Assembly (NCBI GenBank): GCA_025548565.1
Contig: JAJLPB010000011.1
Span: 186,001 to 250,000, forward strand
Source of the DNA: Rugamonas sp. A1-17
GTDB taxonomy: Bacteria; Pseudomonadota; Gammaproteobacteria; Burkholderiales; Burkholderiaceae_D
Reading direction: 5' to 3'
DNA length: 64,000 nucleotides
Each line of letters begins with the position of its first letter. The stretch's first letter is position 1. A program made the translations under genes and the position numbers. Under the pieces are notes generated by a model. That model did not search any database and had not been told where the DNA came from. It worked only from the letters and a program-made list of their open reading frames with translations. Below are positions 44,388-53,636 of this stretch, in pieces.

Positions 44388-47300
44388 TACACCAGCACCC
44401 GCTCGATGCCGCCGTCATTGGCGCGCTTGACGTAGTCGGCCATCCAGTTCTCGCCCAGCAGGTGCTTGGCGATCTCGACCACGATGTAGTCGGCGGTCGT
44501 ACCCGCGTCCTCGCTGTAGCGCGACACGCCACCCAGGCAGGCCGGGCAGCTGGTCAGGATCTTCACCTCGCCCTCGAAGCCGTCCGCGCGCAGCTTGTCC
44601 GCGCCCTTGACGACTTCCTCTTCCTTGCGGAAGCGCACCTGCGTCGAGATGTCCGGACGCGCGATCATCAGCGTGCCCGAATCGCCGCAGCAGCGGTCGT
44701 TCTTCTCGATCTTGACGTTGTCGTGCGTCTGGATCAGCGAGTTGACGGTCTTGGTCGCCTCCTGCATCTTCATCGGCGTGTGGCACGGCTCGTGATACAT
44801 ATAGCGCGTGCCGGTCACGCCTTCCAGCTTGACCTGCTTCTCCATCAGGTACTCATGGATGTCCATGATGCGGCAGCCCGGGAAGATCTTGTCGAACTCG
44901 TAGGTCGCCAGCTGGTCGTAGCAGGTGCCGCAGGAAACCAGCACGGTCTTGATGTCCAGATAGTTGAGCGTGTTCGCCATGCGGTGGAACAGCACGCGGT
45001 TATCGGTCATCATCTTCTCGGCCTTGTCGTACTCGCCCGAGCCGCGCTGCGGATAGCCGCAGCACAGGTAGCCCGGCGGCAGCACGGTCTGCACGCCCAC
45101 TTCCCACAGCATGGCCTGCGTGGCCAGGCCCACCTGCGAGAACAGGCGCTCCGAACCGCAGCCAGGGAAGTAGAACACCGCTTCCGTGTCGGCATTGGTG
45201 GCCTTGGGATTGCGGATGATCGGGATGACCTTGTCGTCCTCGATGTCCAGTAGCGCGCGTGCGGTTTTCTTCGGCAGGCCGCCCGGCATCTTCTTGTTGA
45301 TGAAGTGGATCACCTGCTCGCGCACCTTGGGTTTGCCCACCGTTGGAGGGGGCGCCTTGGTCTGCTTCTTGGCGAATTTCTTCAGCAGGTCGTTGCCCAA
45401 GCGCTGGGCCTTGTAGCCGATGCCGACCATCGCCGCACGGGTGGCGTTGATGGTGGCCGGATCGGTGGCGTTGAGGAAGAACATCGCGGCCGACTTGCCG
45501 GGATTGAAGCTCTTCTTGTCCATCTTGCGCAGCAGGTTGCGCATGTTCATCGACACGTCGCCGAAGTCGATGTTGACCGGACATGGCGTCACGCATTTGT
45601 GGCATACCGTGCAGTGGTCGGCCACGTCCTCGAATTCTTCCCAGTGCTTGATCGAGATGCCGCGGCGGGTCTGCTCTTCGTACAGGAAGGCTTCGATCAG
45701 CGACGAGGTCGCCAGGATCTTGTCGCGCGGCGAGTACAGCAGGTTGGCGCGCGGGACATGCGTAGAGCAGACAGGCTTGCACTTGCCGCAGCGCAGGCAG
45801 TCCTTGACGCTGTTGGCTATCTCGCCGATATCGCTTTGCTGCATGATCAGCGATTCGTGGCCCATCAGGCCGAACGACGGCGTGTAGGCGTTGGACAGGT
45901 CGGCTTCCATGCCGGCCAGGTTCAGCAGCTTGCCCTTGTTGAAGCGGCCTTCCGGATCGACGCGCATTTTGTAATCGCGGAACGGGCCGATCTCTTCTTC
46001 GGTCAGGAACTCCAGCTTGGTGATGCCGATGCCGTGTTCGCCCGAGATCACGCCGTTGAGCGAACGCGCCAAGGTCATGATGCGCGCGACGGCCTGGTGC
46101 GCCAGTTGCAGCATCTCGTAGTGGTCGGAGTTGACCGGCAGGTTGGTGTGCACGTTGCCGTCGCCGGCGTGCATGTGCAGCGCCACGAACACGCGGCCGC
46201 GCAGCACGCGCTTGTGGATGGCGGTCGCTTCGTCCAGGATCAGCTTGTAGGCGGCGCCGTTGAAGATCTGGCGCAGCTGGGCGCGGATTTCCTGCTTCCA
46301 CGTGATGCGGATGGTGCGGTCCTGCACCACGTCGAACAAGGTCGCGTCCGGCTGGGTCTTCAGGCGTTCCTCGAACACCGGCAGCAGGCGCTCCAGGCCC
46401 AGCTCGGCCAGTTGCGCGGTGACGGCGGTCAGCGGCTTGTCCAGCTCGGCCAGCAGGAAGGTCCAGCGCGCCTTCACCTGGGTCAGCAGCGCTTGCGCCT
46501 GCTGCTCGCGGTCGCCCAGCATTTCGGCGTCGCCCACGGCGTCGTCGGCGTCGTCGCTCTTGCCGATCGGCAGATTGCCGGCGGCGAAGAACTGCTGCAG
46601 CTCATCGGCCAGTTGCAGCTTGTTTTTGATCGACAGTTCGATGTTGATGCGCTCGATACCGTCGGTGTACTCGCCCATGCGGTTGAGCGGAATCACCACG
46701 TCCTCGTTGATCTTGAAGGCGTTGGTGTGCTTGGCGATGGCGGCGGTGCGGGCGCGGTCCAGCCAGAATTTCTTGCGCGCTTCCGGGCTGACGGCCACGA
46801 AGCCTTCGCCCACGCGGGTGTTGGCGATGCGGACCACTTCGGAGGCTGCCATGGCGACCGCGTTTTCATCGTCGCCGACGATGTCGCCGAACAGCGCCAT
46901 CTTCGGCAGCACGCCGCGCTTGGACTTGGTGGCGTAGCCGACCGCGCGCAGGTAGCGCTCGTCCAGGTGCTCCAGGCCGGCCAGGCGCAGCGTGCTGAAC
47001 TGCTCGCCCTTGGCCGGCAGGCCGTCCAGGTAATCCTTGATTTCCACGATCGATGGAATCGCGTCGCGCGCCTGGCCGAAGAACTCCAGGCAGACGGTGC
47101 GGGCGAACTTCGGCATCTTGTGCAGGATCCAGCGGCCCGACGTGATCAGGCCGTCGCAGCCCTCTTTCTGGATGCCCGGCAGGCCGGCCAGGAATTTGTC
47201 GGTGACGTCCTTGCCCAGGCCTTCCTTGCGGAACTTGCGGCCTTCGATTTCCAGCAGCTCGGTCTTGAACGGCTCGCCCTTGGCTTCGCCGCGCGCGCTC

Positions 47301-48394
47301 GGATGGGTCCACTCCAGCTTGAAGCGGGCCAGTGGCGTGTCGTGGATCTTCGACAGGTTGTGGTCGAGGCGCGTGACTTCCAGCCAGTCGCCGTTCGGGT
47401 CGACCATGCGCCACGAGGCCAGGTTGTCCAGCGCCGTGCCCCACAGCACGGCCTTCTTGCCGCCCGCGTTCATCGCGATATTGCCGCCGATGCAGGAAGC
47501 GTGGGCCGAGGTCGGATCGACCGCGAACACGAAGCCGGCCTTCTCGGCCGCTTCCGATACCTTGTTGGTGATGACGCCGGCGCCGGTGTAGATGGTCGCG
47601 TATTCGCGGTCCAGGCCGGGCAGCACTTTCATTTCCACCGCGCCCATGTTGAGCAGCTTCTCGGTGTTGATCACGGCCGACATCGGCGTCAGCGGAATCG
47701 CGCCGCCGGTGTAGCCGGTGCCGCCGCCGCGCGGGATGATGGTCAGCCCCAACTCGATACAACCCTTGACCAGGCCGGCCATTTCTTCCTCGGTGTCCGG
47801 GGTCAGCACCACGAACGGATACTCGACGCGCCAGTCGGTGGCGTCGGTCACGTGCGAGATGCGCTTCATGCCGTCGAAGCAGATGTTGTGCTTGTCGGTG
47901 TAGCGGCCCAGCACCTTGTAGGTGCGCTTGCGCAGATCGTAGACCTGCTTGAATTCCTCGCCGAAGTCGGCCACCGCCTTGCCGGCCGCGCGCAGCAGCT
48001 TGGCGACGTTGGTGCTGCGTTCGCGCGCCGCGTCGTCGCCGGTGTCGTCCACCGTCAGGCGGCGCTTGTCCACCTCGGCCAGGCGGTGATGCAGCGCGTC
48101 GATCAGTTCCTGGCGCCGCTTCGGGTTGTCCAGCATGTCGTCCTGCAGGTAGGGATTGCGGCGGACGGCCCAGATATCGCCCAGCACCTCGTACAGCATG
48201 CGCGCCGACCGGCCGGTCTGGCGGGCGCCGCGCAGGGCATCCAGCAAGCTCCACGACTCCTCGCCCAGCAGCCGGATGACGATCTCGCGATCGGAAAACG
48301 ACGTGTAGTTGTAAGGAATTTCACGAAGGCGCGTGGCCTCGGGACCGTGGGGCGTTTCCGCCAGCAATGCTTGGATTTGTGCAGGGGCATTCAT
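44387..48394 (-). CDS. Giant FAD- and Fe-S-containing dehydrogenase (DUF3683; GlcD/GlcF or D-lactate dehydrogenase-like)
   Basis: A 1,335-residue protein (1,348 if the upstream ATG at 48433 is used; neither has a good ribosome site). In order: DUF3683 region (about 30-190), PCMH-type FAD domain with TIIPRGGGTGYTGGAIPLTP (about 220), FAD-oxidase C-terminal domain ending with SGEHGIGITKLEFL (about 790), two Fe4S4 motifs (CLRCGKCKPVC near 870 and CTVCHKCVTPC near 945), and two CCG domains (CCGYPQRGSG, CCGDSGTLM). It thus fuses what GlcD and GlcF provide separately. It most likely oxidises a 2-hydroxyacid such as D-lactate and passes electrons to quinone. The substrate is not proven. Confidence 0.88.
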   Translation of the reverse strand: MNAPAQIQALLAETPHGPEATRLREIPYNYTSFSDREIVIRLLGEESWSLLDALRGARQTGRSARMLYEVLGDIWAVRRNPYLQDDMLDNPKRRQELIDALHHRLAEVDKRRLTVDDTGDDAARERSTNVAKLLRAAGKAVADFGEEFKQVYDLRKRTYKVLGRYTDKHNICFDGMKRISHVTDATDWRVEYPFVVLTPDTEEEMAGLVKGCIELGLTIIPRGGGTGYTGGAIPLTPMSAVINTEKLLNMGAVEMKVLPGLDREYATIYTGAGVITNKVSEAAEKAGFVFAVDPTSAHASCIGGNIAMNAGGKKAVLWGTALDNLASWRMVDPNGDWLEVTRLDHNLSKIHDTPLARFKLEWTHPSARGEAKGEPFKTELLEIEGRKFRKEGLGKDVTDKFLAGLPGIQKEGCDGLITSGRWILHKMPKFARTVCLEFFGQARDAIPSIVEIKDYLDGLPAKGEQFSTLRLAGLEHLDERYLRAVGYATKSKRGVLPKMALFGDIVGDDENAVAMAASEVVRIANTRVGEGFVAVSPEARKKFWLDRARTAAIAKHTNAFKINEDVVIPLNRMGEYTDGIERINIELSIKNKLQLADELQQFFAAGNLPIGKSDDADDAVGDAEMLGDREQQAQALLTQVKARWTFLLAELDKPLTAVTAQLAELGLERLLPVFEERLKTQPDATLFDVVQDRTIRITWKQEIRAQLRQIFNGAAYKLILDEATAIHKRVLRGRVFVALHMHAGDGNVHTNLPVNSDHYEMLQLAHQAVARIMTLARSLNGVISGEHGIGITKLEFLTEEEIGPFRDYKMRVDPEGRFNKGKLLNLAGMEADLSNAYTPSFGLMGHESLIMQQSDIGEIANSVKDCLRCGKCKPVCSTHVPRANLLYSPRDKILATSSLIEAFLYEEQTRRGISIKHWEEFEDVADHCTVCHKCVTPCPVNIDFGDVSMNMRNLLRKMDKKSFNPGKSAAMFFLNATDPATINATRAAMVGIGYKAQRLGNDLLKKFAKKQTKAPPPTVGKPKVREQVIHFINKKMPGGLPKKTARALLDIEDDKVIPIIRNPKATNADTEAVFYFPGCGSERLFSQVGLATQAMLWEVGVQTVLPPGYLCCGYPQRGSGEYDKAEKMMTDNRVLFHRMANTLNYLDIKTVLVSCGTCYDQLATYEFDKIFPGCRIMDIHEYLMEKQVKLEGVTGTRYMYHEPCHTPMKMQEATKTVNSLIQTHDNVKIEKNDRCCGDSGTLMIARPDISTQVRFRKEEEVVKGADKLRADGFEGEVKILTSCPACLGGVSRYSEDAGTTADYIVVEIAKHLLGENWMADYVKRANDGGIERVLV

Positions 48395-48618
48395 TGTGAG
48401 ATTGGACTTGTAGACTGAACCCGGGAGGGTCATTTTAGCGTATTGCGGCGCACCACGCCGGAACAGCCTTAGGCGGCCAAGGGGCTATCGGGTCGGCAAC
48501 AACCCACCAAAAATTTGTAAATTCCGGATTTTGTTGGCAATAACGGATAAATAACCGGTATAAAACTGAACGAAATTCACGCTCAAGCGCTTATGGCAAT
48601 ATGATAGCTTGCACCAAA

Positions 48619-49110
48619 TTAGCCGAGCATTTGGCCGATCCGGTGCCAAACCCCGTCCGGCACGTACAACAGCAGCGAGGTCATGGTCAGGTAGCGCAGC
48701 AGTTTTCCGGCCGCCATGTAGGCGATGCTGGGCCAGAACGGCAGCTTGAGCCAGCCGCCCAGCGTGCACAGCGGATCGCCGATGCCGGGCAGCCAGGCCA
48801 GCAGCATGGTCTTGGCGCCGTAGCGCTCCAGCCAGTGGAACCAGCGGCTCTTGCGTTCCTTGGCGAAGGATTGCTTGGCCTGATAGCCCATCCAGTAATC
48901 GATGGCGCCGCCCAGCGTGTTGCCGATGGTGGCGACGGCGATCACGCTCCAGAACATGGCCGGGTTGGCCTTGACGACGGCAAACACCGCCGGCTCCGAG
49001 CCCAGCGGCACCAAGGTGGCCGAGATCAGGCTGATGATAAAGACCGATGTCAGGCCCACTTCCGGCGCCGCCAACAGGTGCAGCAGCCAGGCGATTGCAG
49101 ATTCGATCAT
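48619..49110 (-). CDS. yqaA: YqaA/DedA-like (SNARE-associated-type) membrane protein
   Basis: A 163-residue membrane protein; the ATG at 49110 (MIESAIAWLLHLLAA) matches family starts, while longer frames add charged residues. About four hydrophobic segments carry the YqaA pattern: LVPLGSEPAVFAVV, TIGNTLGGAIDYWMG, and WLPGIGDPLCTLGGWLKLPF. These belong to the DedA/VTT superfamily of small transporters or lipid-handling proteins; the specific substrate is unknown. It lies head to head with ilvA. Confidence 0.85.
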   Translation of the reverse strand: MIESAIAWLLHLLAAPEVGLTSVFIISLISATLVPLGSEPAVFAVVKANPAMFWSVIAVATIGNTLGGAIDYWMGYQAKQSFAKERKSRWFHWLERYGAKTMLLAWLPGIGDPLCTLGGWLKLPFWPSIAYMAAGKLLRYLTMTSLLLYVPDGVWHRIGQMLG

Positions 49111-49118
49111 CGGTTTCT

Positions 49119-49148
49119 TTGAGCGGAAGGAAAGGTGTCCATTATAAT
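49119..49148 (+). promoter_or_regulatory. Putative ilvA promoter
   Basis: -35 TTGAGC (49119-49124), spacer 18, perfect -10 TATAAT (49143-49148). It would start transcription about 130 bp before ilvA, leaving a long leader with no clear attenuator peptide. Confidence 0.55.
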
Positions 49149-49288
49149 GAGTCGCACACCGCATGATTGAACAGTCCGGCCGCCCGCCCATCCGCGCGCG
49201 GCCCGCGCCCCTGCTTCACCCGGTCACACGCCGGATAGTTAGCACTGAATGAGCAACGCCCATCCCGGAATCACTATGTTTGCAGACC

Positions 49289-50824
49289 ATGACTATCGAC
49301 TATCTGAAGAAAATCCTGACCGCGCGCGTCTACGACGTCGCTACTGAAACCCCGCTGGAACTCGCGCCGACGCTGTCGCAGCGCTTCGAGAACCGAATTT
49401 ACTTCAAGCGCGAGGACATGCAGAGCGTGTTCAGCTTCAAGATTCGCGGCGCCTACAACAAGATGGCCCACCTGAGCGAGGCCCAGCGCAAGCGCGGCGT
49501 GATCTGCGCTTCGGCCGGCAACCACGCGCAAGGCGTGGCGCTGTCGGCGGCGCGCATGGGCTGCCGCGCGGTCATCGTGATGCCGACCACCACGCCGCAG
49601 GTGAAGGTCGAGGCGGTCAAGGCGCGCGGCGGCGCCGATGTCGAGGTGGTGCTGCACGGCGAGTCCTATACCGACGCCTACAACCACGCGCTGCTGCTGG
49701 AGCAGGAACAGAAGCTGACCTTTGTCCATCCGTTCGACGATCCCGATGTGATCGCCGGCCAGGGCACCATCGGCATGGAGATCCTGCGCCAGCACTCCGG
49801 CCCGATCCACGCGATCTTCGTGCCGATCGGCGGCGGCGGCCTGATCTCCGGCATCGCCGCTTATGTCAAGCAGATCCGTCCCGACATCAAGATCATCGGC
49901 GTGCAGAGCCTGGACTCGGACGCCATGGCGCGCAGCGTCAAGGCCGGCGAGCGCGTGACGCTGGCCGACGTCGGCCTGTTCGCCGACGGCACGGCGGTGC
50001 GCCTGGCCGGCGAGGAAACCTTCCGCCTGGTGCAGCAGTATGTGGACGACATCATCCTGGTCGACACCGACGCCATCAGCGCGGCCATCAAGGACGTGTT
50101 CAGCGACACCCGCTCGATCCTGGAGCCGTCCGGCGCGCTGGCCATCGCCGGCGCCAAGGCCTATGTCGAGCGCGCGGCGCTGACCAAGGACCCGGTCAGG
50201 AACGAGACGCTGATCACCATCGCCAGCGGCGCCAACATGAACTTCGACCGCCTGCGCTTCGTGGCCGAACGCGCCGAACTGGGCGAGGCGCGCGAGGCGG
50301 TGTTCGCCGTCACGCTGCCGGAACAGCGCGGCAGCTTCAAGCGCTTCTGCGCGCTGGTCGGCCCGCGCAACGTCACCGAGTTCAACTACCGCATCAGCGA
50401 CAAGGACGAGGCCCATGTGTTCTGCGGCGTGCAGATCGCCGACCGCGGCGAGTCGGGCGCGCTGGCGCGCACCTTCGAGCAGCACGACTTCAAGACGCTG
50501 GACCTGACCCACGACGAGTTGGCCAAGGCCCACATCCGCCACCTGGTGGGAGGCAAGAGCGCGCTGGCCAGGGACGAGTTGCTGTATCGTTTCGAATTCC
50601 CCGAGCGTCCGGGCGCGCTGATGCGCTTCCTCAATTCGATGGCGCCGAACTGGAACATCTCGCTGTGCCACTACCGCAGCCAGGGCGGCGACGTCGGCCG
50701 CATCCTGATCGGCCTGCAGGTGCCGCCGGAGGAAATGGACCAGTTCGCGCAGTTCCTCACCACGCTGGGCTACCGCTACTGGGATGAGAGCGCCAATCCC
50801 GTGTACAAGCTGTTCCTGGGCTAA
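49289..50824 (+). CDS. ilvA: Threonine ammonia-lyase, biosynthetic
   Basis: A 511-residue PLP enzyme; ATG at 49289. The PLP lysine is K51 in FSFKIRGAYNK. The glycine-rich phosphate loop is PIGGGGLISGIAAYVKQ (about 180). Two ACT-like regulatory domains occupy about 325-510 (GSFKRFCALVGPRNVTEFNY; ERPGALMRFLNSMAPNWNIS). That is the biosynthetic, isoleucine-inhibited form, unlike short catabolic TdcB. It makes 2-oxobutanoate for isoleucine. An out-of-frame ATG at 49276 precedes it and is not used. Confidence 0.95.
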   Translation: MTIDYLKKILTARVYDVATETPLELAPTLSQRFENRIYFKREDMQSVFSFKIRGAYNKMAHLSEAQRKRGVICASAGNHAQGVALSAARMGCRAVIVMPTTTPQVKVEAVKARGGADVEVVLHGESYTDAYNHALLLEQEQKLTFVHPFDDPDVIAGQGTIGMEILRQHSGPIHAIFVPIGGGGLISGIAAYVKQIRPDIKIIGVQSLDSDAMARSVKAGERVTLADVGLFADGTAVRLAGEETFRLVQQYVDDIILVDTDAISAAIKDVFSDTRSILEPSGALAIAGAKAYVERAALTKDPVRNETLITIASGANMNFDRLRFVAERAELGEAREAVFAVTLPEQRGSFKRFCALVGPRNVTEFNYRISDKDEAHVFCGVQIADRGESGALARTFEQHDFKTLDLTHDELAKAHIRHLVGGKSALARDELLYRFEFPERPGALMRFLNSMAPNWNISLCHYRSQGGDVGRILIGLQVPPEEMDQFAQFLTTLGYRYWDESANPVYKLFLG

Positions 50825-50833
50825 GCGCAGCAC

Positions 50834-50862
50834 GACGGCATGGTTTGCGCTACCATGCCGTC
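50834..50862 (+). terminator. Strong hairpin between ilvA and queF
   Basis: An eleven-base perfect stem (GACGGCATGGT/ACCATGCCGTC, 50834-50844 with 50852-50862) and a seven-base loop, 10 bp after ilvA. Only a short T-containing tail follows (CTTCACC), so termination may be partial; queF starts 24 bp later. Confidence 0.55.
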
Positions 50863-50886
50863 CTTCACCGAATCACACAGACCGCC

Positions 50887-51720
50887 ATGACCAACACCGT
50901 CGACTTGTCCCCGCTGGGAAAAACCTCCGCCTACCGCACCGACTACGCGCCGGAGCTGCTGTTCCCGATTGCGCGCCAGGGCAAGCGCGACGAGCTGGGC
51001 CTGACCGGCACCCTGCCCTTCTTCGGCGTCGACATCTGGAACGCCTACGAGATCTCGTGGCTGAACACGCGCGGCAAGCCGCAGGTGGCGATCGCCCGCA
51101 TCACGGTGCCGGCCGATTCGCCCAACATCATCGAATCGAAGTCCTTCAAGCTGTACCTGAACTCCTTCAACCAGACCCGCCTCGACAGCGTGGTCGCGCT
51201 CAAGCAGCTGCTGCAGCAGGACTTGTCGAACGGCTTCGGCGCCAGCGTCCACATCTCGCTGACCCAGCCCGAGGAATTCGGCATGGTGGAGATGGGCGAG
51301 CTCGACGGCCTGCTGCTGGACCGCCTGGACATCGACGTCGACCACTACAGCCCGGCGCCCGAGCTGCTCAAGGCCGCGCTGGACGAGGAGCCGGTCGAGG
51401 AGAAGCTGATCTCGCACCTGCTCAAGTCGAACTGCCTGGTCACCGGCCAGCCGGACTGGGCCAGTGTGCAGATCCACTACGCCGGCCCGCAGATCGACCA
51501 GGAAAGCCTGCTGCGCTACCTGATCGGCTTCCGCGAGCACAACGAGTTCCACGAGCAGTGCGTCGAGCGCATCTTCACCGACATCCTGCGCCAGTGCCAG
51601 CCCCAGCAGCTGTCGGTGTACGCCCGCTACACCCGGCGCGGCGGGCTCGACATCAACCCCTGGCGCAGCAACTTCAGCAGCGCTCAGAAGCCGTCCAATC
51701 TTCGTGGCGCACGTCAATAG
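50887..51720 (+). CDS. queF: NADPH-dependent 7-cyano-7-deazaguanine reductase QueF (long type)
   Basis: A 277-residue protein; ATG at 50887 (MTNTVDLSPLGKTSAYRTDY). This is the two-module E. coli type. The N-terminal half has GVDIWNAYEISWLN. The catalytic half has LLKSNCLVTGQPDWASVQIH, where the Cys forms the thioimide with preQ0 and Asp assists; FREHNEFHEQCVERIF is the QueF motif. It makes preQ1 for queuosine tRNA modification. Other queuosine genes are not near. Confidence 0.94.
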   Translation: MTNTVDLSPLGKTSAYRTDYAPELLFPIARQGKRDELGLTGTLPFFGVDIWNAYEISWLNTRGKPQVAIARITVPADSPNIIESKSFKLYLNSFNQTRLDSVVALKQLLQQDLSNGFGASVHISLTQPEEFGMVEMGELDGLLLDRLDIDVDHYSPAPELLKAALDEEPVEEKLISHLLKSNCLVTGQPDWASVQIHYAGPQIDQESLLRYLIGFREHNEFHEQCVERIFTDILRQCQPQQLSVYARYTRRGGLDINPWRSNFSSAQKPSNLRGARQ

Positions 51721-51772
51721 GTCTGGCACTTTTTCCAATCAAACGGGAAAAATCAGGCGTATGATAGGCGGA

Positions 51773-51806
51773 TGGGGCGCGGTTGCACGCAACGGCGCCC
51801 CATTTG
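51773..51806 (+). terminator. queF terminator hairpin
   Basis: An eight-base outer stem (TGGGGCGC at 51773-51780, GCGCCCCA at 51795-51802) with an inner TTGC/GCAA stem and a short TTT tail. It ends queF transcription before the ptsN promoter. Confidence 0.6.
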
Positions 51807-51984
51807 GCCACACCGGCCAGAAAACGCGCAAATAATCGGAAATTCGCCCCGGACCCTGGCGAAAAACCGGCGTTTTCCATGATTCCTACTCAGAAATAGC
51901 GATTCCTTTCTTTGCTGCAAATACAGCCCAGCCCGCGCGCCGGCTGGCTGGCATAAACACAACGACCGGCGCGAGCGATTTCAT

Positions 51985-52013
51985 GTTACATGGCGCAGAA
52001 ACCAGCCTATAAT
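51985..52013 (+). promoter_or_regulatory. Putative ptsN promoter
   Basis: -35-like GTTACA (51985-51990) and perfect -10 TATAAT (52008-52013), spacer 17. It leaves a leader of about 40 bp before ptsN. Confidence 0.55.
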
Positions 52014-52060
52014 TCTGCTCGCATGCCACCTTTGTGCGTTGCAACATTTTATGTCGCGTT

Positions 52061-52543
52061 ATGAATAACCTTAGCAAAATACTCTCACTGGAAAACGTGC
52101 AGCTCGATCTGGAAGTGTCCAGCAAGAAGCGCGCTTTCGAGCAGGCCGGCCTGATCTTCGAAAACAACTGCGGCATCGCCCGCTCCACCGTGTCGGACAA
52201 TCTGTTCGCGCGCGAGCGCCTGGGTTCGACCGGGCTGGGCCATGGCGTCGCCGTGCCGCACGGCCGCATCAAGGGCATGAAGAGCCTGAAGACGCCGCTG
52301 GCCGCCTTCGTGCGCCTGGCCGAGCCGATTCCGTTCGAATCGCCCGACGGCAAGCCGGTCAACCTGCTGTTCTTCCTGCTGATCCCGGACCACGTCACCC
52401 AGCAGCACCTGGAGATCCTGTCCGAAATCGCCGAGATGTTTTCCGACGACGCCTTCCGCACCGCGCTGAGCACGGACGCCGATCCGAAATCGGTCCATGC
52501 GCGCATCATCAACTGGGTGCCCAGCCTGCAGGCGGCGGGGTGA
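52061..52543 (+). CDS. ptsN: PTS IIA-Ntr protein
   Basis: A 160-residue EIIA-Ntr protein; ATG at 52061. The phosphorylated His is H67 in GHGVAVPHGR. The rest fits the IIA fold (TPLAAFVRLAEPIPFESPDG, VTQQHLEILSEIAEMF). EIIA-Ntr links nitrogen and carbon status and potassium control through protein interaction, phosphorylated by PtsP/NPr. hprK and rapZ follow on the same strand, a common betaproteobacterial order, although the rpoN-hpf pair usually just upstream has been moved to the other strand. Confidence 0.92.
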   Translation: MNNLSKILSLENVQLDLEVSSKKRAFEQAGLIFENNCGIARSTVSDNLFARERLGSTGLGHGVAVPHGRIKGMKSLKTPLAAFVRLAEPIPFESPDGKPVNLLFFLLIPDHVTQQHLEILSEIAEMFSDDAFRTALSTDADPKSVHARIINWVPSLQAAG

Positions 52544-52609
52544 GATTGTCTGGGTCGCCGGACTATAGGTTAAACTAAGCTTCAGTTCATCCTTATGTAA
52601 AGACGACCC

Positions 52610-53545
52610 ATGCTGCAAACTCCGCTGACGATACAACGCCTCTACGACGACAATCGCGAAAGTTTGCAGCTCGGCTGGTTCGCCGGCTTCCCCGGCGGCG
52701 AGCGCCTGATCTCCGGCGACGTGGCCTCGGCCGCCGACCAGGTCGGCCACCTGAACACCATCCACCCGGGCCGCATCCAGGTCTTCGGGCACCAGGAAAT
52801 CAATTACTACCAGCGTTTGAAATCGCTGACGCGCGCCCACGTCATCGGCGAGCTGATCGCCGGCGGCCCGCCGGCGCTGATCATCGCGCAGGGGCTGGAG
52901 ACGCCGCCCGACATCCTCGCCATCTGCGACGAGAAAAACATCCCGCTGTTCTCCACGCCGCTGCCGGCCGCGCAGGTGATCGACTTCCTGCGCGTCTACC
53001 TGTCCAAGAAGCTGGCCCAGCGCATCATCATGCACGGCGTGTTCATGGACGTGCTGGGCGTGGGCGTGCTGATCACCGGCGACTCCGGCCTCGGCAAGAG
53101 CGAGCTGGGCCTGGAGCTGATCTCGCGCTCGCACGGCCTGGTGGCCGACGACGCGGTGGAGTTCTCGCGCATCGCGCCGAACATGATCGAGGGCCGCTGC
53201 CCGGCGCTGCTGCAGAACCTGCTGGAAGTGCGCGGGCTGGGGCTGCTGGACATCAAGGCCATCTTCGGCGAGACCGCCGTGCGCCGCAAGATGCGGCTGA
53301 AGCTGATCGTGCACCTGGTGCGGCGCGGCGCGGCCGACGAGGAGGTGGAGCGCCTGCCGTTCCAGTTCCCGACCGAGGACGTGCTGGGGCTGCCGATCCG
53401 CAAGGTGGTGATCCCGGTGGCGGCCGGCCGCAACATCGCGGTGCTGCTGGAGGCCGCCGTGCGCAACACCATCCTGCAACTGCGCGGCATCGACACGCTG
53501 CAGGAATTCATGGAACGTCAAAGACAAGCGATGAGCGGCGACTAA
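52610..53545 (+). CDS. hprK: HPr(Ser) kinase/phosphorylase
   Basis: A 311-residue protein. The C-terminal kinase domain has Walker A GDSGLGKSELGLELI (about 162-176), and the HprK family signature LEVRGLGLLDIKAIFGET lies near 205. The N-terminal domain (1-130) is the usual DRTGG-like part. In proteobacteria it modifies a serine of HPr/NPr in the regulatory PTS. It lies 66 bp after ptsN and just before rapZ. Confidence 0.93.
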   Translation: MLQTPLTIQRLYDDNRESLQLGWFAGFPGGERLISGDVASAADQVGHLNTIHPGRIQVFGHQEINYYQRLKSLTRAHVIGELIAGGPPALIIAQGLETPPDILAICDEKNIPLFSTPLPAAQVIDFLRVYLSKKLAQRIIMHGVFMDVLGVGVLITGDSGLGKSELGLELISRSHGLVADDAVEFSRIAPNMIEGRCPALLQNLLEVRGLGLLDIKAIFGETAVRRKMRLKLIVHLVRRGAADEEVERLPFQFPTEDVLGLPIRKVVIPVAAGRNIAVLLEAAVRNTILQLRGIDTLQEFMERQRQAMSGD

Positions 53546-53636
53546 GCAAGTACCGCATGGTTTTTTCGCGTCATTGCGAAAACTAAACATGGTCAAGATG
53601 GGCAAGCTTCGCCGGGCTGCGGTATCATCCCGGGCT

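Larger units (their letters stand above)
51721..52060. other. Intergenic stretch between queF and ptsN
   Basis: A 340-bp gap without a credible gene. It contains the queF terminator at 51773-51806 and a promoter for ptsN near 51985-52013. The region between them is average in composition and shows nothing else I can name. Confidence 0.5.

Noticed and set aside
45305..48418. A 1,037-codon open frame on the plus strand opposite the FAD/Fe-S dehydrogenase.
   Set aside because: Antisense shadow of strongly conserved domains; low-complexity sequence.
48485..48769. Minus-strand open frame between the giant dehydrogenase and yqaA.
   Set aside because: Overlaps the end of yqaA, has no ribosome site and random-looking translation.
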